Below, piece by piece: positions 1 to 7,880 of a stretch of DNA of 64,000 bases; position 1 is the stretch's first letter; each line of letters opens with the position of its first letter. A program made the translations under genes and the position numbers. The notes under the pieces were generated by a model. It saw only the letters and a program-made list of their open reading frames with translations, did no database searches and had not been told where the DNA came from. This DNA comes from Streptomyces sp. NBRC 110611 (GTDB lineage Bacteria > Actinomycetota > Actinomycetes > Streptomycetales > Streptomycetaceae): the NCBI RefSeq assembly GCF_001590865.1, contig NZ_BBUY01000002.1, forward strand, positions 429,713 through 493,712, given 5' to 3'.

Positions 1-1541
1 TCCAGTCCGTACCGCTGTATCCGACCTCGTCGGCCGAGCAGGTCTTCTGGATGCTGCACGACTCGGGCGTCTCGGCCTGCCTGGTCGAGCACGAGGACCA
101 CGCGATGACGGTCGGCTCGGTCATCGACCGGCTTCCGCAGCTGCGCAAGCTGTGGCAGCTGGACGCCGATCCGGTGGCCGAACTGACCTCGGCCGGTGCG
201 CACATCGACGACCAGGTGGTGCACCGTCACCGGATGGCCGTCACCCCGGACGCCATCGCGACGATCATCTACACCTCCGGCACCACCGGGCGCCCCAAGG
301 GGTGTGTGATCACCCACGCCAACTTCATGGCGGAGGCCGACAACGTCGTCATGCGCTACGAGACGGTCTTCACCTCGAAGCCCGGTGACGAGGCGGCGAC
401 CCTGCTGTTCCTGCCGCTGGCGCATGTCTTCGGGCGCATGGTGCAGGTCGCCGCGGTCCGCGGCCGGGTGAAGCTGGGCCACCAGCCCGCGCTGACGGCC
501 CAGGCCCTCCTGCCCGATCTGCAGTCCTTCCGGCCCACCTTCATCCTTGCGGTGCCGTACATCTTCGAGAAGGTCTTCGCCGCGTCCCGGCGGAAGGCCG
601 AGGCGGAGGGCAGGGCGGGACCGTTCGACAAGGCCGTGGAGGTCGCGGTCCGTTATGCCGAGGCGCAGGAGAACAGGGCGTTCGGCACCGGCGCCGGCCC
701 CGGCGCCGCGCTGCGGATGCAGCATCAGGTCTTCGACAAGATGGTGTACAGCAAGGTCCGTACGGCACTGGGCGGCCGGGTGCGGTACGCGATGTCCGGC
801 GGCTCGGCGATGGAGCGCCGGCTGGGGCTGTTCTTCGCCGGCGCCGGTGTGCGGATCTTCGAGGGCTACGGCCTGACGGAGAGCACCGCGGCCGCCACCG
901 CCAACCCGCCCGAGCAGACCCGCTTCGGCACGGTCGGCACCCCCATCCCCGGCACCACCGTGCACATCGCGGAGGACGGCGAGGTCTGGCTCTACGGAGG
1001 CCAGGTCTTCGAGGGGTACCACAACAACGCCAAGGCGACCGATGCCGTCCTGCACGACGGCTGGTTCGCCACCGGTGACCTGGGCGCCCTCGACGAGGAC
1101 GGCTATCTGACGATCACCGGCCGGAAGAAGGAGATCCTCGTCACCTCCGGCGGCAAGACGGTCTCGCCGGTGGCGCTGGAGGAGCGGGTGCGGGCGCATC
1201 CGCTGGTCGCCCAGTGCATCGTCGTCGGCAACGACCGGCCGTTCATCGCCGCGCTGGTGACGCTGGACCCGGAAGCGGTCACGCACTGGCTGGCGATGCG
1301 CGGCAAGCCGGAGCTGCCGCCGTCGGACCTGGTGCACGACCCGGATCTGGAGACCGAGATCCGGCGCGCGGTCGTCGCCGCCAACACCCTGGTCTCACAG
1401 GCCGAGTCGATCCGTACGTTCCGGATACTGGCCCACCAGTTCACCGAGGAGCACGGGCTGCTGACACCGTCGCTGAAGCTCAAACGCAAGGCGATCGAGG
1501 CGGCGTACTCGGTGGAGGTGGACGCGCTCTACCAGAGCTGA
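1..1541 (+). CDS. Long-chain fatty-acid-CoA ligase (AMP-forming), 5' truncated by window edge
   Basis: The reading frame is open from base 3 and gives 512 residues, so the true start lies upstream of the window. It belongs to the ANL superfamily and would activate long-chain fatty acids to acyl-CoA through an acyl-adenylate at the cytoplasmic membrane. Visible motifs are the P-loop YTSGTTGRPKG, the A5-type GYGLTES and the hinge region GDLGALDEDGYLTITGRKKE, followed by a C-terminal lid domain. The N-terminal segment VPLYPTSSAEQ is typical of the FadD15-like bacterial long-chain group. The chain-length preference cannot be read from sequence. The gene ends in TGA and is followed by a small hairpin. 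Confidence 0.9.
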   Translation, partial: QSVPLYPTSSAEQVFWMLHDSGVSACLVEHEDHAMTVGSVIDRLPQLRKLWQLDADPVAELTSAGAHIDDQVVHRHRMAVTPDAIATIIYTSGTTGRPKGCVITHANFMAEADNVVMRYETVFTSKPGDEAATLLFLPLAHVFGRMVQVAAVRGRVKLGHQPALTAQALLPDLQSFRPTFILAVPYIFEKVFAASRRKAEAEGRAGPFDKAVEVAVRYAEAQENRAFGTGAGPGAALRMQHQVFDKMVYSKVRTALGGRVRYAMSGGSAMERRLGLFFAGAGVRIFEGYGLTESTAAATANPPEQTRFGTVGTPIPGTTVHIAEDGEVWLYGGQVFEGYHNNAKATDAVLHDGWFATGDLGALDEDGYLTITGRKKEILVTSGGKTVSPVALEERVRAHPLVAQCIVVGNDRPFIAALVTLDPEAVTHWLAMRGKPELPPSDLVHDPDLETEIRRAVVAANTLVSQAESIRTFRILAHQFTEEHGLLTPSLKLKRKAIEAAYSVEVDALYQS

Positions 1542-1559
1542 GCGCGCGCAGGCACGAGA

Positions 1560-1585
1560 CCGGCTCCCCCGTACGGCGGAGCCGG
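1560..1585 (+). terminator. Short GC-rich hairpin after acyl-CoA ligase gene
   Basis: CCGGCTCC pairs with GGAGCCGG across a 10-nt loop, 18 bases after the ligase stop codon. The stem is only 8 bp and there is no T-run, which is common for Streptomyces terminators. This is a weak call. Confidence 0.4.
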
Positions 1586-1637
1586 ATCGTCCGCCGGCAC
1601 GACGTGCACCGCTGCCGCCCCCGGAAGGCTGCGGGGC

Positions 1638-2645
1638 ATGGAAAGCCGTCGTCTCACTCTCCTCGGCCGGCTCGCGATGCTCGCCTGCCTGCCGTACCTC
1701 GCCCTCAAACTGCTGTGGGTGCTGGGCTTCGACATCGGTGTCGTCGACCCCCATCGCTTCAGCCGCACCACCTGGGTGGCGGCCAATGTCTTCACCTTCC
1801 TGCTCGACGCCATCGCCGCGGTGGTGGCGCACACCCTGACCCGCCCGGCCGGCCGGCGGACCCCCGCCTGGCTGCTGCTGTTCCCGCTGTGGGCGGCGTC
1901 CGGGCTGCTCATCCCGCTGATCGCCGGCGTTCTGGGCGGCAGCCTGGCCGGCGTGTTCACCGACCTCCCGCACCCGATGGGCTCCGGCAACTTCCTCCAG
2001 CCGTGGGTCTTCGTGGTGGTCTACGGCGGCTTCACCGTCGAGGCCGTCACGCTGCTCGGCGCCTTCGCGGTCTACGCCCACCAGCGCTGGGGGGACCTGC
2101 TGCGGCTCCCGCTGGGGGCGCTCCCGGACACCGGCACCCGGGCGGTGCAGCGGATCTTCCTGGTGCCGGCCGGGCTGCTGCTGGCCGCGCTCGGGGCGGT
2201 CTGCGTGCTGTGGGGTGCGGGCTCGGACCTGGGCCTGGATGCCGCCCAGGTGGCCGCCCGGACGGTCGTCAGCGCGGCCTCGGCCTGGTCGGAGGGGCTG
2301 CTCCTGCTGGCCGGGGCCGTGGGGCTGCTGCTTCTGGCGCTCCCCGGTCCGCCGTCCCGGCTACGGGTGCGTACGGCGCTCGCCGCGGCCTGGACGGGCA
2401 GCGCCACGGCATTCGCCTCCGGGGGCTGGCAGTGGCTGGCGCAGGCGGTCCCCGCGGGACTCTCCTCCGGGGCCTCCACGGCCACCGCCGGGCTCCCCGG
2501 CCTGGTCGGCGCGCTGGAGCTGTTCGCCGGGCTCACCGTGCTCTGCGCCGGCGCCTTCGCCCTCAGCGAACTCACCGTCGGGATGCGCGGGAATGTGCCG
2601 GGGCAGATGATCGTTGAACGGTCTCGAACACGTACGTCGACATAA
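1638..2645 (+). CDS. Multi-pass integral membrane protein of unknown function
   Basis: The 335-residue protein is mostly hydrophobic, with about eight to nine predicted membrane segments separated by short Arg- and Gly-rich loops. It begins MESRRLTLLGRLAMLACLPY, an N-terminal anchor with positive charges inside. I recognise no catalytic or transporter motif. The stop is 14 bases before the GTG of the aldo/keto reductase, so the two may be co-transcribed, but this gives no clear functional hint. The start ATG is the only early one. Its function is unknown. Confidence 0.75.
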   Translation: MESRRLTLLGRLAMLACLPYLALKLLWVLGFDIGVVDPHRFSRTTWVAANVFTFLLDAIAAVVAHTLTRPAGRRTPAWLLLFPLWAASGLLIPLIAGVLGGSLAGVFTDLPHPMGSGNFLQPWVFVVVYGGFTVEAVTLLGAFAVYAHQRWGDLLRLPLGALPDTGTRAVQRIFLVPAGLLLAALGAVCVLWGAGSDLGLDAAQVAARTVVSAASAWSEGLLLLAGAVGLLLLALPGPPSRLRVRTALAAAWTGSATAFASGGWQWLAQAVPAGLSSGASTATAGLPGLVGALELFAGLTVLCAGAFALSELTVGMRGNVPGQMIVERSRTRTST

Positions 2646-2659
2646 GGATCGAATCCCCC

Positions 2660-3487
2660 GTGAGCAAGGTTCCTTCCATCACGCTCAACAACGGCGTCAC
2701 GATGCCCCAGCTCGGCTTCGGCGTCTTCCAGATCCCCGATGACGAGGCGGCGACCGTGATCGGTCACGCCCTGGACACCGGGTACCGCAGCATCGACACC
2801 GCGGCGGTCTACGGCAACGAAGAGGGCACCGGCCGGGCGCTGGCCGCCTCCGGCATCCCCCGCGAGGAGCTCTTCGTCACGACCAAGCTGTGGAACTCCG
2901 AGCAGGGCTACGACTCCACACTGCGCGCCTTCGACGCCTCGCTGGCCAAGCTCGGCCTGGAGTACGTCGACCTCTACCTGATCCACTGGCCGGTCCCGGC
3001 CCGGGACACGTACGTCGACACCTACAAGGCCTTCGAGAAGATCTACACGGATGGCCGCGCCAAGGCGATCGGTGTCTCCAACTTCCAGCCTGCCCACCTG
3101 GAGCGGCTGCTGGGTGAGACCTCCGTCGTCCCGGCCGTCAACCAGATCGAGCTGCACCCCCGGCTCCAGCAGGCCGAGGCCCGCGCCTTCCACGCCTCGC
3201 ACGGTATCGCCACCGAGGCCTGGTCGCCGCTGGGCCAGGGCAAGGGCCTCCTGGAGGACCCCGCGATCGCCGAGCTGGCCGCCAAGCACGGCAGGACCCC
3301 CGCCCAGGTGGTGCTGCGCTGGCACCTCCAGCTCGGCAACGTCGTCATCCCCAAGTCCGCCACGCCGTCGCGCATCGCCGAGAACTTCGACGTCTTCGGC
3401 TTCGAGCTGGACGACGCGGACCTGGCCGCCCTCGCCGGCCTGGACTCCGGTACGCGCCTCGGCCCGGACCCGGCCACCTTCGAGTGA
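2660..3487 (+). CDS. Aldo/keto reductase (2,5-diketo-D-gluconate reductase-like)
   Basis: This is a 275-residue NADPH-dependent aldo/keto reductase with a TIM-barrel fold. The catalytic tetrad is visible in order: Asp in SIDTAAVYGNE, Tyr in the same motif, Lys in TTKLWN and His in LIHWP. The signatures GVSNFQPAHLERLL and the C-terminal IPKSATPSRIAENFDVF (cofactor phosphate binding) are intact, and the length is normal for the AKR5 group. The start is GTG at 2660, with an AAGGAT-like ribosome site ending about 9 bases upstream. The physiological carbonyl substrate is not predictable. Confidence 0.93.
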   Translation: MSKVPSITLNNGVTMPQLGFGVFQIPDDEAATVIGHALDTGYRSIDTAAVYGNEEGTGRALAASGIPREELFVTTKLWNSEQGYDSTLRAFDASLAKLGLEYVDLYLIHWPVPARDTYVDTYKAFEKIYTDGRAKAIGVSNFQPAHLERLLGETSVVPAVNQIELHPRLQQAEARAFHASHGIATEAWSPLGQGKGLLEDPAIAELAAKHGRTPAQVVLRWHLQLGNVVIPKSATPSRIAENFDVFGFELDDADLAALAGLDSGTRLGPDPATFE

Positions 3488-3513
3488 CCTGACCGTTCCG
3501 GTCCGGCCACTGC

Positions 3514-3549
3514 CGCGGCGGCGCCCCGGCCCGTACGGGCGCCGCCGCG
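3514..3549 (+). terminator. Perfect 13-bp GC hairpin after aldo/keto reductase
   Basis: CGCGGCGGCGCCC at 3514-3526 pairs perfectly with 3537-3549 across a 10-nt loop, 26 bases after the stop codon. It is a probable intrinsic terminator of the two-gene unit. Confidence 0.65.
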
Positions 3550-3550
3550 C

Positions 3551-3624
3551 GGTGGGTCCCCGGCCCGCGCGGTGTGTCCCCGGCCCGAGTGGCGGGCTCC
3601 GCGGCCCGAGTGGCGGGCTCCGCG
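3551..3624. repeat. Two overlapping families of 20-21 bp tandem repeats in the VOC gene leader
   Basis: A 20-bp unit containing GTCCCCGGCCCG occurs twice in succession. It runs into two copies of a 21-bp unit containing CGAGTGGCGGGCTCCGCGG. The block lies between the terminator of the preceding gene and the ribosome site of the VOC gene at 3668-3674. Confidence 0.7.
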
Positions 3625-3679
3625 GACGGCGGGAAGGGTGGGAGGAGCGCCGGGGAGCCGCCCCGCCGAGGAGGTCACG

Positions 3680-4471
3680 ATGCCCGAAGTCACCTCGCCC
3701 TATCCGCCCGGGACCCCCTGCTGGGTCGATCTCGCAGCCCCCGACCAGAAGGCCGCCATCGACTTCTACTCCGACGTCTTCGGTTGGACCGGCGAGATCG
3801 GGCCCCCGGAGACCGGCGGCTACTCCGTGTGCGAGCTGCACGGCAATCCGGTGGCCGGCATCATGGCCGCCATGGCGATGGGCGGCCAGCCCCCGCCCCC
3901 GACGGTGTGGACCACCTATCTGGCCTCCGCCGACGCGGACGCCACCGCCCAGGCGGTACGCGACGCCGGCGGCACGGTCCTGATGCCCGTCATGGACGTG
4001 ATGACGCTCGGCCGCATGTGCATCGCGGCCGACCCCACCGGAGCGGTGTTCGGCATCTGGCAGCCGGTGGACTTCCCCGGCGCCGGCGTCGTGAACGAGC
4101 ACAGCGCGCTGATCTGGAACGAGCTGAACACCACCGAACGCTCCGCCGCCTCCGCCTTCTACCAGGCCGTCTTCGGTATCGAGAGCGTCCCCGTGGAGGG
4201 CGCCGACCACTACTACGCGCTCCATGTGGACGGCCGGCCGGTGGGCGGGATGCAGCCCATGTCGGAGCAGATGCCGCCCGATACACCGTCACACTGGCTG
4301 CCGTACTTCTCGGTGCCGGACACCGACGAGACCGTGGACAGGGTGACCGCGGCCGGCGGTGCGGCGCTCCAGCGGCCGTTCGACATGATGGCCGGCCGGA
4401 TGGCCGTGGTGACCGACCCCCAGGGGGCCACCTTCGCCGTCATCCGTCCCCAGCCGGTGGCACAGGGGTGA
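3680..4471 (+). CDS. VOC family protein with two tandem glyoxalase-fold domains
   Basis: The 263-residue protein consists of two vicinal-oxygen-chelate domains, about residues 8-128 and 138-260. Each has the pattern 'W.DL...D...A..FYSDVFGW' then 'GG...'. Such proteins are metal-dependent lyases, dioxygenases or resistance proteins; the substrate here is unknown. I chose ATG at 3680 because GAGGAGG (3668-3674) lies 5 bases upstream. An upstream in-frame start at 3572 would translate the tandem repeat of the leader. Related Streptomyces proteins are annotated as hydroxylase- or glyoxalase-like without experimental support. Confidence 0.88.
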   Translation: MPEVTSPYPPGTPCWVDLAAPDQKAAIDFYSDVFGWTGEIGPPETGGYSVCELHGNPVAGIMAAMAMGGQPPPPTVWTTYLASADADATAQAVRDAGGTVLMPVMDVMTLGRMCIAADPTGAVFGIWQPVDFPGAGVVNEHSALIWNELNTTERSAASAFYQAVFGIESVPVEGADHYYALHVDGRPVGGMQPMSEQMPPDTPSHWLPYFSVPDTDETVDRVTAAGGAALQRPFDMMAGRMAVVTDPQGATFAVIRPQPVAQG

Positions 4472-4561
4472 AGCCGGGCCGACGCGGGGCGCGCGTACCG
4501 GCGCGGTCGCCGTCCACCCCGGTTTCCGGCCGGCGGCGGAACCACCGTAGGGTCTTGGCCC

Positions 4562-5605
4562 GTGGCTACTCCGGGTTGGATGCCGCCGACGGATACCGAG
4601 CGGCGGCTGTGTGAAGCGACGGCGCGTGGTGACGTCAACGGGCAGATCGCGGCGATCGCCGGCGAGGACCTGTACCTGGCGGCGCCGCTGCCGGGCCAGG
4701 ACCCGCTGCCGGTCTACGACGATCCGGCGGTCGGCAGCACCTGCATCGCGGTCCTGACCCGCGGCATGCTGCCGCCGTGGCAGCCACAGCAGTTCTTCGA
4801 CCGGGTCTCGGTGGAGGAGCTGGCGCAGGACTGGCCCAACGACAAGTGGAAGCTCGCCGTCAACCCCGGGACGCCGTGCGCGGCGTACCTGTCCGCGTTC
4901 CCCGCGCAGCGCGCCGCCTGGCAGCAGACCCGCGCCCGGTTCGGAGTACGGCCCGGCGGACTGCTCGTCACCTTCTTCGGCGGCCCCCTGCACGGCCCGG
5001 TGGCGCAGGGGCTGGCGTGCGGCGCACCGGTCGCGGTGCACCACAGCGTGCCGTGGAACGAGCTCGGTACCGCCTTCCTCGACCCCGCCACGGACGCCGA
5101 GACGCTCCGCGCGCAGTGGTCGGTGACCGACCCGGCCACGTGGCAGCAGCGTCTGGACCAGCTGTTCGGCGGGCAGTTCGTCCCGGCGGACACGGAGGCG
5201 GCGCTCCGCGCGCGGAACGCGGCGGACGCCACAGACGCCCCGGAGATCCCCGAGCTCGTCACCGCCTACGAGCAACGGCTCCGCACGGAGGGGCTGTTGC
5301 CGGCCGACGGCCGGGTGGTGTCCCTGCGCGCGCTGGACCTCGCACACGCCGTCGGCCTGGTCCGCTGGGGCCTGAGCGCCCGGCTGTGCACTCCGCAGCA
5401 GGCCGAGCACGCCGTCCAGCAGGCCGGCGCACGGGCCCGGGAGGTGTACGGCTCGTGGGAGGAGTACGCCGCGGGCTATCTGCTGGGCCGGCTGCTGGCG
5501 TTCGACAACGGCTGGTTCGGGCCCCAGTACGCGGAGGCCGTGCACCTCCACCGGATCCTCACCCAGGACCCGTCCTCTCCCTGGCGGGCGCTGCCGTTCA
5601 CCTGA
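4562..5605 (+). CDS. SseB-like N-terminal domain plus DUF1266 protein
   Basis: This 347-residue cytoplasmic protein shows two parts. Residues about 20-150 resemble the SseB N-terminal domain (ALP.PG-type start, 'STCIAVLTRG', 'W.LAVNPGTPCAAYLS'). The C-terminal half (about 195-345) matches DUF1266, with 'YGSWEEYAAGYLLGRLLAFDNGWF' as its hallmark. Both families are poorly characterised; in other bacteria DUF1266 and SseB/SUKH-like domains occur in immunity or polymorphic-toxin settings, but no toxin lies beside this gene. The start is GTG at 4562. Confidence 0.7.
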   Translation: MATPGWMPPTDTERRLCEATARGDVNGQIAAIAGEDLYLAAPLPGQDPLPVYDDPAVGSTCIAVLTRGMLPPWQPQQFFDRVSVEELAQDWPNDKWKLAVNPGTPCAAYLSAFPAQRAAWQQTRARFGVRPGGLLVTFFGGPLHGPVAQGLACGAPVAVHHSVPWNELGTAFLDPATDAETLRAQWSVTDPATWQQRLDQLFGGQFVPADTEAALRARNAADATDAPEIPELVTAYEQRLRTEGLLPADGRVVSLRALDLAHAVGLVRWGLSARLCTPQQAEHAVQQAGARAREVYGSWEEYAAGYLLGRLLAFDNGWFGPQYAEAVHLHRILTQDPSSPWRALPFT

Positions 5606-5692
5606 CGGCCTTCGGCCGACGGTCCCGCCGTCGGGGGAATCGCTCGGGAGAAGCCGTCGGGGGGATCCGTCGGGGAGGATGACGCACGACGT

Positions 5693-6694
5693 ATGGGCGG
5701 AGAGGACAGCTACGACATGGGCGACAGCGGCAGACCGCCGGGGCCGCAGACGGGGCCGGGGGCGGCAGAGGCGGGGGCGGCCAGGCCGGACGGCACGGCC
5801 GTCCCCCGGCAGCCGCCCGCCCGGCCGCCCGCCCGGCCGTCGGCCTGGGCCCACTACCGCACCGCGCTGCGCCGTACGCCGCTGTCCGTGTGGCGCGACG
5901 ATGTGACGGACTGGGCCGCGAGCCTGACGTACTACTCGGTGCTGGCGCTGCTGCCGTCGCTGATCGTGACCGTCTCGCTGATCGGTCTCGCCGGCCCCTC
6001 GGCCACCGAGCAGCTGATCGAGCAGATCAGTGCGATCGCCCCGGCCGAGTCGGCCCCGACCGTGCACCGTGCGCTGGTGACCATGTCCCATCAGCGCACC
6101 GCCGCCTGGGTGGTGGTGGGCGGTGCCCTGGCCAGCGCGCTGTGGTCGTCGTGCAGCTATCTGGCGGTGTTCCGCCGGGCGCTGCACGCCATGCACCGGA
6201 CGAAGGACGACCGGCCGCCGTGGCACAAGGCACCGCGGATCCTGGCGACGGCGCTGCTGCTGATGGCGCTGCTGCTCAGCAGCGCGGTGGCGCTGCTGGT
6301 CAGCGGGCCGATCGCGGCCTGGGCGGGCCGGGAGGTGGGGCTGGGCGACGCCGGTGAGACGACCTGGAGCCTGCTGCGGTGGCCACTGCTGCTCCTGCTG
6401 GCCACGGTGCTGGCGATGGTCCTGTTCCGCTCCGGGCCGCGCGGCTCCCGCGGGGTGCGGCGGATGGTCCCCGGCGGAGTGGTCGCGGTGCTCCTGTGGC
6501 TGGTGGCGTCCGCGGGCTTCGCCCTCTACACGTCGTACGTCGGCACCTTCAACCGCTTGTACGGCTCGCTGGCCGGACCCCTGGTCTTCCTGATCTGGCT
6601 GTGGTTCTCCCACCTGTCGCTGCTCTGCGGCGCCCAGTTCAACGTGGAGCTGGCGCGGGCGGGGCGGGTGGTGAAGCCGCGCACCGGCGACTGA
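5693..6694 (+). CDS. YihY/virulence factor BrkB family membrane protein
   Basis: The 333-residue protein has an N-terminal Pro/Gly/Ala-rich cytoplasmic tail of about 50 residues, then the YihY core with six membrane segments. Diagnostic stretches are 'DWAASLTYYSVLALLPSLIV' and, near the C terminus, 'FNRLYGSLAGPLVFLIWLWF' followed by 'LCGAQFNVEL'. The family was once called RNase BN but is now regarded as membrane proteins of unknown, possibly transport, function. The start is uncertain: ATG 5693 and ATG 5717 both have purine-rich sites at imperfect spacing. Confidence 0.87.
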   Translation: MGGEDSYDMGDSGRPPGPQTGPGAAEAGAARPDGTAVPRQPPARPPARPSAWAHYRTALRRTPLSVWRDDVTDWAASLTYYSVLALLPSLIVTVSLIGLAGPSATEQLIEQISAIAPAESAPTVHRALVTMSHQRTAAWVVVGGALASALWSSCSYLAVFRRALHAMHRTKDDRPPWHKAPRILATALLLMALLLSSAVALLVSGPIAAWAGREVGLGDAGETTWSLLRWPLLLLLATVLAMVLFRSGPRGSRGVRRMVPGGVVAVLLWLVASAGFALYTSYVGTFNRLYGSLAGPLVFLIWLWFSHLSLLCGAQFNVELARAGRVVKPRTGD

Positions 6695-6775
6695 GCGGCC
6701 GCCCGGGCCGGACCGGCCCGTGGCGCACTCGGTGTGCGGGCCGGGTGGCCACGCGCGGGCTGCCGGCCCGCCCGG

Positions 6776-7087
6776 TCAGCGCGCGCCGTGCGCCGGCGCG
6801 ATCTCCTCGATACGGCGGGCCAGCCCGAAGTCGAGGTCGGTGATCCGCCCGCCGGCGCTGTGGGTGCAGACCGCGACGGAGAGCCGGTTGTAGCCCAGCG
6901 TCAGATCGGCGTGGTGTCCGAGTTCCTCCTGGATCCGGGCGATGTGCATGACCATCACTGCGGCCGGGAGGTGCCCGCCGAAGCGGTAGTCGCGGCGCAG
7001 CCTGCCGTCCGCCGCGGTCCACCCGGGCAGCTCCGCCAGCCGGTCGCCGATCTCCTTGTCCGTGAGCGGTTCCGCCTGAGCGGCCAT
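6776..7087 (-). CDS. Pterin-4a-carbinolamine dehydratase family protein
   Basis: The 103-residue protein matches the PhhB/DCoH family (4a-hydroxytetrahydrobiopterin dehydratase), which dehydrates the carbinolamine formed when aromatic hydroxylases use tetrahydropterin. The hallmark region is present as 'AARIQEELGHHADLTLGYNRLSV' in modified form, with the catalytic His pair in 'GHHADL' and the C-terminal 'HSAGGRITDLDFGLARRIEE'. Length is normal. No aromatic amino-acid hydroxylase lies nearby, so the partner enzyme is not defined. A perfect 16-bp direct repeat sits 20-51 bases upstream of the start. Confidence 0.9.
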   Translation of the reverse strand: MAAQAEPLTDKEIGDRLAELPGWTAADGRLRRDYRFGGHLPAAVMVMHIARIQEELGHHADLTLGYNRLSVAVCTHSAGGRITDLDFGLARRIEEIAPAHGAR

Positions 7088-7106
7088 CGCGTTCTCCTCT
7101 CACCGG

Positions 7107-7138
7107 TGCCAGTGCCCTGTGATGCCAGTGCCCTGTGA
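7107..7138. repeat. Perfect 16-bp tandem direct repeat upstream of pterin dehydratase
   Basis: TGCCAGTGCCCTGTGA occurs twice back to back (7107-7122 and 7123-7138), in the leader or promoter of the minus-strand dehydratase gene. It could be a regulator site pair or a slippage duplication. Confidence 0.8.
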
Positions 7139-7247
7139 GCTGTACCCGGGGTGGGGCCGGCCCCACCCTCCGCCACCGGCGGCCCCCCGACCGGTCCGGG
7201 GGCGTACCGGCTGTCGCGGGCCGGGCCGGGCCCGGAGACTCGACGGT

Positions 7248-7880
7248 ATGACGAGGGGTGTTCCGATCGGGGCCGGCCGCGCCGTCATGCGGTTCGCGCT
7301 GGTGGGTGCGGCGTACGCCGGGGGCTGGGCGGGCTTCTTCGTGCTGGGTGACAGCTGGTGGCAGCCGGCCGTGGCCGGGTTCCTGGCCTGGGTGTACGGG
7401 CGGACGGCGCTGGTCACCCGGGAGACGGCGGGCCGGCCGGCGGTCCGCGCCCGGTGGACGGGCGGGACGGCCGGCCGGCTGTGCGGCAATCTCGGCGTGG
7501 GGATGTCGTACGGCTGGTGGCGGGAGCAGCGCCCCGGGCACGGCTGGTGGCGGGAGCAGCGCCCCGGGCACGGCTGGTGGCGGGAGCAGCGCCCCCGGCG
7601 CCGAGCCGGCCGGTGGCCGGCCCTTTCGCCGTGCCCGCCGCCGGGTGGCCGCCTGCGGGAGGGTGTCCGGCTGCGGCTGGCGGGCATCAGGGCGCTCCGC
7701 TCCCCCGCCCTGCGGCACTGGGGGACGGAGGCGGCGCTCCTGCTGGCCCACCTCACGCTCTACTTGTGCGCGCTGTTCCTCGTCCTGTCACCCGGCAAGG
7801 TGCTGGCGTTCCTCCTGGTCCACCAGGGCGGCTTCGGCCTCTGCCTGGCCGGTCTGTGCGCCGTCGGCCACCGGGGTCCG
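7248..7880 (+). pseudogene. Decayed fatty-acid desaturase, histidine boxes lost
   Basis: The frame from ATG 7248 keeps recognisable segments of the Streptomyces membrane fatty-acid desaturase family, in order: 'VLGDSWWQPAVAGFLAWV', 'LCGNLGVGMSYGWW', 'RALRSPALRHWGTEAALLLA' and 'LFLVLSPGKVLAFLLVHQGG'. All metal-binding boxes are gone. The first box (HDxGH type) reads RETAGR, the second (HxxHH type) is replaced by a 30-bp tandem repeat, and the third box region is absent because homology stops near 7880. After that the frame only reads antisense through the permease gene to 8618. It cannot encode an active desaturase. The upstream N-terminal region of the family is also missing. Confidence 0.8.
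7511..7596. repeat. 30-bp in-frame tandem repeat, about 2.8 copies, inside desaturase remnant
   Basis: Identical 30-bp units start at 7511, 7541 and 7571; the third diverges after about 26 bases. Each encodes a ten-residue unit GWWREQRPGH. The repeat starts exactly at the conserved 'SYGWW' of the desaturase and replaces the second histidine box. Confidence 0.95.

Noticed and set aside
1214..2617. Long open frame antiparallel or shifted to the acyl-CoA ligase and membrane protein
   Set aside because: Arg/Gly/Ala-rich translation with no domain, typical of GC-rich shadow frames; the overlapping frames encode recognisable proteins.
2072..4225. 717-residue minus-strand open frame
   Set aside because: It lies antisense to the aldo/keto reductase and VOC genes and has only repetitive Gly/Val/Asp/Arg composition.
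6704..6720. Palindrome after the BrkB gene as a terminator
   Set aside because: GGGCCGG-A-CCGGCCC leaves a one-base loop and cannot form a normal hairpin.
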